Shown here: one piece after another, positions 1-5,138 of the stretch | Layout: the number at the start of each line of letters is the position of its first letter | How positions within the stretch are numbered: position 1 is the stretch's first letter | DNA from: an uncultured Oscillibacter sp. | Lineage (GTDB): Bacteria; Bacillota; Clostridia; Oscillospirales; Oscillospiraceae | DNA: 6,528 nt | Assembly (NCBI GenBank): GCA_946183715.1 | Contig: CAMHDB010000107.1 | Span: 1 to 6,528 of the forward strand | Reading direction: 5' to 3' | Notes under the pieces: model-generated | What the model saw: the letters and a program-made list of their open reading frames with translations, nothing else | Databases searched by the model: none | What the model was told of the DNA's origin: nothing | Made by a program: the position numbers and the translations under genes

Positions 1-243
1 GTCGACACCTTCCTCGGGGTTATAGGCAAGGCTGGCGTCGAACGGCGTCACGGCGTTCGACGCGACGATGTCCACGGTCTCAGTTTCGGCTTCGCCGACG
101 GCGGACGCGGCAAGCGCGCTGTCAAGTACACTCTGCACGGCGGAGGGCGTGTTCTGGCGGTGCGACGCCGCGCCGCTTTCCGCACACCCCGGCAGGACGA
201 GAAGCGCTGTCAGACAGAGTGCGGCAAAACAAGATTTCTTCAT
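1..243 (-). CDS. Small lipoprotein at the end of the zinc operon (3' part missing)
   Basis: The first 81 codons of a gene that runs off the left edge; there is no stop in the window. The protein starts MKKSCFAALCLTALL and has a lipoprotein signal peptide: two lysines, a hydrophobic stretch, then L17-P18-G19-C20, with Cys20 as the likely lipidated residue. It should therefore be anchored on the outer face of the membrane. The visible mature part is a polar Ala/Ser/Glu-rich linker ending in YNPEEGVD; no catalytic domain is visible yet. The ATG overlaps the permease stop by four bases (ATGA, 240-243) and has AAAGGAAC as ribosome site, so translation is coupled to the transporter. From memory, Clostridia often carry a small lipoprotein of unknown function at this place after the zinc permease. 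A role in zinc capture or handling is inference from position only. Confidence 0.85.
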   Translation of the reverse strand, partial: MKKSCFAALCLTALLVLPGCAESGAASHRQNTPSAVQSVLDSALAASAVGEAETETVDIVASNAVTPFDASLAYNPEEGVD

Positions 244-1082
244 AAAAAGTTCCTTTCGCGCAACGCGCCCACGGCGGAGAATACCGCGAAGGCGGCGATA
301 TCGGCGGCGACAATCGTCGCGCCGACGGGCGTCGCGGCGGCGATGGCAATCAGCATTCCCGCGAGCGTACAGCACACCGACAGGCAGGCCGAACAAATCG
401 TGACGGCGCGGAAACTCCGGAAAATCCGCATGGCCGACAGCGCCGGGAATACGACTAACGCCGAAATCAGCAGGGAGCCGACGAGGTTCATGGCCAGCGC
501 GATAATGACGGCAATCATGACGGCGATAAGCAGATTGTACAGTCCGGCATTGGTTCCGGCGGCGCGGGCGAAAGCCTCGTCGAACGTGACGGCGAAAATC
601 TTGTGGTAGAAGAACACGAACGCGCCCACGGAGAGTACGGACAGGACGGAGCAGAGCCACACGTCGCGGGCGCTCAAGGTCAGAATGGACGTGGAGCCGA
701 AGAGCGTCGAGCAGACATCCCCGGAGACATTGGAGGAAGTCGGGAACAAGTTCATGAGCAGGTAGCCGAGGGCCAGCGCCCCGACGGAAAGCATGGCAAT
801 GGAGGCGTCGCCCTGAATCTTGGCGTTCTGTCCGACGCGCAGGAGCAGGACGGCGCAGAGTACGGTTACGGGCAGAACCAGCGCCATATTGTCTGACAGG
901 CGCATGACGCCCGCCGCCGCCATAGCCCCGAACGCCACATGGGACAGTCCGTCGCCGATGAAAGAGAAGCGTTTCAGCACCAGCGTGACGCCTAACAGCG
1001 ACGAACAAAGCGCGATAAGCGTCCCCACAATCAGCGCGTACTGCACGAAGGGGAAGCGCAGGTACAAAGAGAGTTGGTTCAC
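240..1082 (-). CDS. znuB: Zinc/manganese ABC transporter permease (ZnuB/AdcB type)
   Basis: A 280-residue integral membrane protein of the ABC-3 permease family, which forms the channel for zinc or manganese import. About eight hydrophobic segments can be seen, roughly at residues 14-35, 65-82, 93-113, 140-160, 183-203, 206-222, 228-250 and 253-272. Family landmarks are GDGLSHVAFG (43-52), DEAFARAAGTN (168-178), VGSLLISALVVFPALSAMR (201-219) and TPVGATIV (251-258). The length is normal for the family. The start is GTG at 1082-1080, overlapping the ATPase stop by four bases (GTGA) and preceded by AAAGGAGG, which supports GTG over a later codon. Its partners are the ATPase and binding protein just upstream. 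Zinc is preferred over manganese because of the Fur/Zur-like regulator in the operon, but sequence alone does not settle the metal. Confidence 0.95.
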   Translation of the reverse strand: MNQLSLYLRFPFVQYALIVGTLIALCSSLLGVTLVLKRFSFIGDGLSHVAFGAMAAAGVMRLSDNMALVLPVTVLCAVLLLRVGQNAKIQGDASIAMLSVGALALGYLLMNLFPTSSNVSGDVCSTLFGSTSILTLSARDVWLCSVLSVLSVGAFVFFYHKIFAVTFDEAFARAAGTNAGLYNLLIAVMIAVIIALAMNLVGSLLISALVVFPALSAMRIFRSFRAVTICSACLSVCCTLAGMLIAIAAATPVGATIVAADIAAFAVFSAVGALRERNFL

Positions 1083-1768
1083 GTCGCCGCGCCTCCTTTC
1101 GCGCTTTTGAGGTATTCGTCGCGGGTTCCGAAAAAGACCCGTTGCCCGATATGCAGAATATGCGACGCGTAGCGCAGGGCGGCGGAAACGTCGTGCGAAA
1201 TCATGATGACGGTAATGCCGTCGTCGGCGTTGAGGCGTTCGATTAAGAGGTAGAGTTCCGCCGTGACTTTCGGGTCAAGTCCGGAAACCGGCTCGTCCAG
1301 CAACAGGAGCTTGCGCGTGGCGCACAGGGCCCGGGCCAGTAACACGCGCTGCTGCTGTCCGCCGGAGAGGTCGCGGTAACAGCGCCCGGAGAGCGCCGTC
1401 AGGCCTAATTTCTCCATGTTGTCGGCGGCTAATTTTTTTTCGTCGCGGCTGTAGAACGGGCGCAGTCCGGCGCGCCCCTGACAGCCGGACAGTACGATTT
1501 CCCGCACCGACGCCGGGAAATCCCGCTGTACGGCGGTCTGTTGCGGCAGGTACCCGATTTCGTTCCGGCGCAGGCCGTCGCCGACGCGGATTTCCCCGCC
1601 CATCGGGGCCCGGAGGCCCAGTATCGTTTTCATGAGCGTGGACTTCCCGGAGCCGTTTTCGCCCACAATGCACAGGTAATCCCCGGCGTTGACGGAAAAT
1701 GTCAGGTCTCCGACAATCTCGTGTCCCTCGTAGCCGAGGGACAGCTTTTCACAGGACAGTTGCGCCAT
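1079..1768 (-). CDS. znuC: Zinc/manganese ABC transporter ATP-binding protein (ZnuC/AdcC type)
   Basis: A 229-residue cytoplasmic ATPase that powers metal import through the adjacent permease. All motifs of an active ABC ATPase are present: Walker A GENGSGKST (36-44), Q-loop in YLPQQ (73-77), signature LSGGQ (134-138), Walker B LLLLDEP (154-160) with catalytic Glu159, and the switch histidine His192 in ISHD. The text around Walker A and the YLPQ motif fit the zinc/manganese (ZnuC/MntB-type) branch. The ATG at 1768 has GGAGGTT at 1771-1777 as ribosome site and lies 14 bases after the binding-protein stop. The stop overlaps the permease GTG. One oddity is a run of eight adenines on the coding strand (1433-1440, codons for Glu-Lys-Lys), unusual in this GC-rich gene. 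Confidence 0.96.
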   Translation of the reverse strand: MAQLSCEKLSLGYEGHEIVGDLTFSVNAGDYLCIVGENGSGKSTLMKTILGLRAPMGGEIRVGDGLRRNEIGYLPQQTAVQRDFPASVREIVLSGCQGRAGLRPFYSRDEKKLAADNMEKLGLTALSGRCYRDLSGGQQQRVLLARALCATRKLLLLDEPVSGLDPKVTAELYLLIERLNADDGITVIMISHDVSAALRYASHILHIGQRVFFGTRDEYLKSAKGGAAT

Positions 1769-1782
1769 AGAACCTCCATAAA

Positions 1783-2751
1783 TTATCCGCCCAGCGCCCG
1801 CCGCAGAACGTCCAGATTGCTTTCCATTATCGACAGGTACGCCGCCCCCGACGACGCCTCCGCCGCCGTCACGGACTGCATGGAGTTCATGGACAGTATC
1901 GGCGTGCCGGGCCGCCCCGACGTGCGGACGACGGTTTCCGCAAGTCTGCCGTCGGCGCTCTCGGTCGTCAGGACGGCGGGGAGCTGTAATTCGTCCAGCT
2001 TCGCCGCCAGAAACGCGATAGTCTCGAAACTCGCTTCCGTCTCGGCGGAACAGCCCTGAAACGCCGCGCAGGCGTCGAGACCGTAGTCGTCGGCGAGGTA
2101 GCGGAACGGGAAGCGGTCGGCGAACAGAATGCTGTGCAGGGGTGCGGCGTCCACGGCGTCCCGGTAACGGGCCTCCAGCGCGGCTAATCCGGCACAGTAT
2201 TCGTCAATGCCCGATTCCTGCCGGGCGACGATGTCCATGGCCTCCAGAGCCCGCGCGATTTCCTGACAACAGGTGGAGGCGTTCCGCAACGACAGCCAGA
2301 TGTGTTCGTCATACGCCGTTTCTTCTTCGTCTTCCTCTTCGGGCGTCATGCCGGGGAGAAGTTCTTCCTCCCGCAACGCCCCGCCGAGCGCGTCCATGAG
2401 GTTCAAGACCCGCCTGTTCTGATTCGATACCCCTTTCAGCGCGTCCTCAACCCATTCGTCCGACTCCCCGCCGACATAGATGAACAAATCGCAGTTGGCG
2501 AGGCGCGCCATGTCCTCTACGGTCGGCTGATAATTATGCAGGTCAGCGCCGTTGTCAAGAAGCATGGTCAAGTCTACGTCGTCGGCGCGGTCGCCCAAAA
2601 TTTGCCGCGTCCAGTCGTAGAGCGGGAAAATCGTCGTGACGATGTTCGCCTTTTCCGGCGCGTCAGGCGGCGTTCCCGGCGCGCCGCAGGCCGTCAGTAC
2701 ACAGCAGAGCGTCAAGAGACACAGTGCCGCACTGATACGCTGTCTGGTCAT
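1783..2751 (-). CDS. znuA: Zinc-type ABC transporter substrate-binding lipoprotein (ZnuA/AdcA family)
   Basis: A 322-residue metal-binding lipoprotein that hands metal to the permease on the outside of the membrane. The reading frame stays open to 2916, but the ATG at 2751 is chosen: it follows a strong GGGAGGGGG site, overlaps the regulator stop (ATGA, 2748-2751) and starts directly with a lipoprotein signal ending L19-T20-A21-C22. The cluster A-I landmarks are clear: IVTTIFPLYDW near 37-47, LHNYQPTVED with ligand His72, DEHIWLS with ligand His150, and an acidic ligand candidate Glu264 in LTTES. The usual third histidine (family pattern HxAFxYF) is not there: the segment reads ADRFPFRYL (211-219). 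The loop before His150, often His-rich in zinc binders, is instead acidic (residues 138-144, E/D only). I recall similar RFPFRYL variants in Clostridia, so this seems a subfamily trait rather than damage. Metal choice is inferred. Confidence 0.92.
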   Translation of the reverse strand: MTRQRISAALCLLTLCCVLTACGAPGTPPDAPEKANIVTTIFPLYDWTRQILGDRADDVDLTMLLDNGADLHNYQPTVEDMARLANCDLFIYVGGESDEWVEDALKGVSNQNRRVLNLMDALGGALREEELLPGMTPEEEDEEETAYDEHIWLSLRNASTCCQEIARALEAMDIVARQESGIDEYCAGLAALEARYRDAVDAAPLHSILFADRFPFRYLADDYGLDACAAFQGCSAETEASFETIAFLAAKLDELQLPAVLTTESADGRLAETVVRTSGRPGTPILSMNSMQSVTAAEASSGAAYLSIMESNLDVLRRALGG

Positions 2752-3152
2752 ATCGTGTCCCCCTCCCGGCACACCCCGCACAGCCCGTAAAGTACCGTTT
2801 CGGCGCGGTTCAACGTAAAGTGTTCGCTTCTTTCCACGACTTCCGAAAGCGCGGCGGCCCCGGCGCTGTCCATGTGGAACGTGCGCCCGCAACGCGTACA
2901 GCATAAGTGTAAACACCCCTGACAGCGTTCCGCCGCCATAAACTGGTAGCGTATCTCGCGCTCGCCGCCCCTCGCGCTACGGCGTACCTGCCCCTCCGCT
3001 TCGAGGTCGGACAGATTCCGGTAGACCGCGCTCAGACTGATTTTCTCCGCCCGCATGGCCTCCGCGATTTCCTGCGCGGTAAAGAGTTCGTCGGGGCGCG
3101 CGCGGAGCCACGTCAGCAAGGCCTTTCTCTGTCTGGTTACATATCTGGACAC
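2748..3152 (-). CDS. zur: Fur-family metalloregulator, probably Zur
   Basis: A 134-residue DNA-binding repressor of the Fur family. The N-terminal winged helix covers about residues 1-70, with the recognition region FTAQEIAEAM...SLSAVYRNLSDLEAEGQV (24-56). The C-terminal half holds two CxxC pairs, C85-C88 and C125-C128, the usual structural zinc site, plus likely sensory ligands C77, C80, His82, His93 and His111. The start is GTG at 3152-3150, preceded by GGGAGGGA (3159-3166) seven bases away; no better in-frame start precedes it, and the protein then has normal length. It is the first gene of the operon and overlaps the binding-protein ATG. The palindrome just upstream suggests it represses itself and the importer. 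The zinc assignment rests on its operon with a ZnuABC-type transporter; Fur (iron), Mur (manganese) or PerR (peroxide) identities are less likely but not excluded by motifs alone. Confidence 0.88.
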   Translation of the reverse strand: MSRYVTRQRKALLTWLRARPDELFTAQEIAEAMRAEKISLSAVYRNLSDLEAEGQVRRSARGGEREIRYQFMAAERCQGCLHLCCTRCGRTFHMDSAGAAALSEVVERSEHFTLNRAETVLYGLCGVCREGDTI

Positions 3153-3173
3153 CCGGCGTCCCTCCCGTCATGA

Positions 3174-3194
3174 ATTTGCGAACCGTTTGCAAAT
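3174..3194. promoter_or_regulatory. Predicted Zur operator: 21-bp palindrome over the transcription start
   Basis: An inverted repeat centred on 3184, with left arm ATTTGCGAAC (3174-3183) and right arm GTTTGCAAAT (3185-3194). Nine of the ten base pairs between arms match; the only mismatch is 3180 against 3188. It begins five bases after the -10 box of the regulator promoter, so it covers the expected start of transcription, a classic position for repression. Length and symmetry fit Fur-family operators, but the core differs from the Bacillus Zur consensus, so binding by the adjacent regulator is inferred. Confidence 0.75.
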
Positions 3195-3198
3195 CAGA

Positions 3199-3227
3199 AT
3201 CATAGCATAGCGACCCGGACTTGTCAA
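3199..3227 (-). promoter_or_regulatory. Sigma-A-type promoter of the zur-znu operon
   Basis: On the minus strand the -35 box TTGACA lies at 3227-3222 and the -10 box TATGAT at 3204-3199, with a 17-base spacer and a TG one base before the -10 (extended -10). This is close to the full consensus and should be strong when not repressed. Transcription should start near 3192, leaving a leader of about 40 bases before the GTG of the regulator. Confidence 0.88.
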
Positions 3228-3229
3228 GC

Positions 3230-3263
3230 AAAATTTCGCCGCCTCCGTTTTCACGGAAGCGGC
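3230..3263 (-). terminator. Intrinsic terminator closing the htrA block
   Basis: The minus-strand RNA can form a 10-bp stem from 3263-3254 and 3247-3238 (GCCGCTTCCG with CGGAGGCGGC, one U-G pair) around a six-base loop TGAAAA. It is followed by GAAATTTT, so the U tract is short and displaced by four bases. The stem starts seven bases after the stop of the 95-residue gene and ends just before the -35 box of the next operon. On the plus strand one pair is lost, which agrees with a minus-strand role. Confidence 0.75.
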
Positions 3264-3269
3264 GGCAAT

Positions 3270-3557
3270 TTAATGCGGTTCGTCGTGCCAGAGTTCGAGA
3301 ACGTAGCAGTCGAAATGGCGCGCCCACGGGCGGAAAGTTGTCAGTTGCTTCAGGCCCTGACTGCCCCGCGGGTGCGCGATACTCAACAGGATTTCGGACG
3401 GTTTCGCGGGAAGCCAGCCCGACGGAATCAGGCGGAGCAACATGGATTCGTCGAGGTGTCCGTTGGGGAGCGTGACCTGTTCGAGGAGGCAAGGCAGCCA
3501 TAGAGACTTTACAGTCCGCTGTACATTGCGGGTACGGCGTAGCAGGCGGAGGTACAC
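3270..3557 (-). CDS. 95-residue protein of unknown function downstream of htrA
   Basis: A small open frame in the gap between the protease stop and the terminator. The start is read as GTG at 3557-3555, five bases after the htrA stop; GGAG at 3566-3569 gives eight bases of spacing and lies over the htrA stop, suggesting coupled translation. The TAA stop sits right before the terminator stem. The protein is basic at its start (MYLRLLRRTRNVQRTVK), has no signal peptide or clear membrane segment, and is rich in Leu, Trp, Pro and His, ending RHFDCYVLELWHDEPH. I recognise no family. Codons after about residue 20 end mostly in G or C like the neighbours; the first twenty hold several A/T-ending codons (CTA, CGT, GTA, ACT, TCT), so the true start or the origin of the 5' part is uncertain. 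It could be a remnant, but the position and ribosome site favour a real gene. Confidence 0.6.
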   Translation of the reverse strand: MYLRLLRRTRNVQRTVKSLWLPCLLEQVTLPNGHLDESMLLRLIPSGWLPAKPSEILLSIAHPRGSQGLKQLTTFRPWARHFDCYVLELWHDEPH

Positions 3558-3562
3558 GGCGC

Positions 3563-5083
3563 TTACTCCGTGAAGGAAATCAGGACTTCCACGCGTTCGC
3601 CGTCGCGCCAGAGCGTCAGGGGCATGTCGTCGCCGACATGGTAGCGGCGGCGGACACGCAGCAAGTCCCGACTGCTGGAGACCGTTTCGGAATCGGCGGC
3701 GATGACGTAATCGCCGACTTGTACTCCGGCGCGTTCGGCGGGGGAATCCGGCTCGACTTTCAGCACGCCGATTCCCCACAAATCCGGCTCGACTTCGGTG
3801 CCGAAGGAATCCACCGAGACGCCTATCATGGGTTCGGGCTGACTTTCGCCGTAGGTCAGTAAATCGTTTACGAGGCGCTCCATAGTCGCCGACGGAATCG
3901 CGAAGCCGAGGCCCTCCACCGTGGAGCGGCGCGAACTCATCTTGACGACGTTAATGCCGACGACCTGCCCGTACTGGTTGATAAGCGGCCCGCCCGAGTT
4001 GCCCGAGTTGAGCGCGGCGTTGGTCTGAATCAAGTTCATCGTGCGCCCGTCTACCAGTACGTCGCGGTCGATGGCGGAGATAATGCCGTTTGTCAGCGTC
4101 CCGCGAAACTCGATTCCCAGCGGGTTGCCGATTGCGTACACGTCGTCGCCGACGGTCAGCAGTTCGGAGTCGCCGAAAGCGGCGGCGGGGAGCGGGTCGG
4201 AACAGTCCATTTTGAGCACGGCGAGGTCGTTCTGCTCGTCCCCGGCGACGTAGAAGGCCTCGTAGCTGTGGCCGCTGTCGAGCATGGCGCGGCACTCCGT
4301 GCCGCCCTGCACTACGTGGTAATTCGTGACGAAATAGCCGTCCGGCGAGAAAATGACGCCCGTCCCGACTGCCGCCGTGGCCTCGTCAAGCCCGACAATC
4401 ACCGTCACCACGGACGGGTTGACATTCCGGTAAACGTCCTGCGCGGACTGCGCGTCGCCGTGTTCGCGGAGGAGCGTAAAGGCGGGGCCCTGCCCGATGG
4501 GCCAAGTGGGGATTTGGATTTCGAGATTTTCGCGGGTGGTTTCGTTGCGGGGTTCGGGGAAATTCCAGAAAAATCGGTCGTCTACGGTGGCAGTATGGCG
4601 CTGTTCCCACATTCTGCCGGCGAAGGCGAGCGCGCCCGCCAGAGCCACACCGCACAGGAAGCCGATAAACCAGTAATTCCGGGGCCGTTTCCGCTTGTGT
4701 CGCGCCTTCCGGGAAGGCTGTGTTTTGGGCGTATCGCCCGGGGGTTCTGTATTCGCGACGACGGGCGCGGTCTCCGGGGCTTGTGTTTCCGCGACGACAG
4801 GCGCAGTCTCCGGGGCTTGCGTGTCCGTGACAGAGGGCGTAATCTCCGGGGCTTGTGCTTCCGCGACGACAGGCGCGGTCTCCGGGGCTTGTGCTTCCGC
4901 GACGACAGGCGCAGTCTCCGGGGCTTGTGTTTCCGTGACAGAGGGCGTAATCTCCGGGGCTTGTGCTTCCGCGACGACAGGCGCGGTCTCCGGGGCTTGC
5001 GTGTCCGTGATAACGTGTACGGTCTCCGGCGCGACGGCGGGCGTCTCCTCTCCCGGCAAGGGTACGTTTGCAAAATCTTCCAT
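3563..5083 (-). CDS. htrA: Membrane-anchored HtrA/DegP-type serine protease with cytoplasmic repeat tract
   Basis: A 506-residue S1C-family protease that degrades or refolds damaged proteins outside the membrane. In order: a cytoplasmic Pro/Glu/Ala/Thr repeat tract (about 17-112), a basic stretch KARHKRKRPR (126-135), one membrane helix (about 137-157), a linker, the trypsin-like domain (about 212-412) and a single PDZ domain (about 418-505). The catalytic triad is His256 (TNYHVV), Asp286 (NDLAVL) and Ser363 (GNSGGP). The basic stretch before the helix places the N terminus inside and the protease outside. The ATG at 5083 has AGAGGA six bases upstream. The gene lies 55 bases after a sensor kinase with no promoter visible between, so co-transcription is likely. 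The core matches anchored HtrA proteins of Firmicutes; the repeat tract makes the N terminus unusually long. Confidence 0.95.
   Translation of the reverse strand: MEDFANVPLPGEETPAVAPETVHVITDTQAPETAPVVAEAQAPEITPSVTETQAPETAPVVAEAQAPETAPVVAEAQAPEITPSVTDTQAPETAPVVAETQAPETAPVVANTEPPGDTPKTQPSRKARHKRKRPRNYWFIGFLCGVALAGALAFAGRMWEQRHTATVDDRFFWNFPEPRNETTRENLEIQIPTWPIGQGPAFTLLREHGDAQSAQDVYRNVNPSVVTVIVGLDEATAAVGTGVIFSPDGYFVTNYHVVQGGTECRAMLDSGHSYEAFYVAGDEQNDLAVLKMDCSDPLPAAAFGDSELLTVGDDVYAIGNPLGIEFRGTLTNGIISAIDRDVLVDGRTMNLIQTNAALNSGNSGGPLINQYGQVVGINVVKMSSRRSTVEGLGFAIPSATMERLVNDLLTYGESQPEPMIGVSVDSFGTEVEPDLWGIGVLKVEPDSPAERAGVQVGDYVIAADSETVSSSRDLLRVRRRYHVGDDMPLTLWRDGERVEVLISFTE
4748..4999 (-). repeat. Seven tandem 36-bp repeats (12-residue units) inside htrA
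   Basis: Residues 29-112 of the protease are seven in-frame 12-residue units. Five are of type QAPETAPVVAEA (last positions vary) and two of type QAPEITPSVTET. The order is A-B-A-A-B-A-A. Units 1-3 (4892-4999) and 4-6 (4784-4891) form a 108-bp higher-order duplication that differs by only about three bases, which points to a recent event. A degenerate eighth unit, VAPETVHVITDT, precedes them at residues 17-28 (5000-5035). Because the unit is a multiple of three, other frames also stay open here; those frames are shadows. Confidence 0.95.
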
Positions 5084-5138
5084 GCGTTTCCTCTCCGCTT
5101 GCTTTCCAGAACTGGCGAAACGCCCACGCGCCCCGCCG

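Noticed and set aside
2752..2916. An N-terminal extension of the binding protein up to 2916
   Set aside because: It lies inside the regulator gene. The ATG at 2751 has a strong ribosome site and starts straight into a lipoprotein signal peptide.
3273..3503. A plus-strand frame of 76 codons opposite the 95-residue gene
   Set aside because: There is no clear ribosome site, it runs against all neighbours, and the minus-strand frame fits the htrA stop and the terminator far better.
5065..5077. A CGTTTGCAAAATC string resembling the right arm of the zur operator
   Set aside because: Only a half-site without the matching arm, lying in codons 3-6 of htrA; probably chance.
5105..5123. Two small hairpins between the kinase and htrA (CCAG-AA-CTGG and GGCG-AAA-CGCC)
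   Set aside because: The stems are four bases, the loops very short and they share bases; no U tract follows, so neither a terminator nor a regulatory element can be supported.
4582..5127. A minus-strand frame with Arg/Lys-rich repeats overlapping the htrA start
   Set aside because: It is a shifted-frame translation of the same repeat tract, with Arg/Pro-rich content typical of out-of-frame GC-rich DNA.
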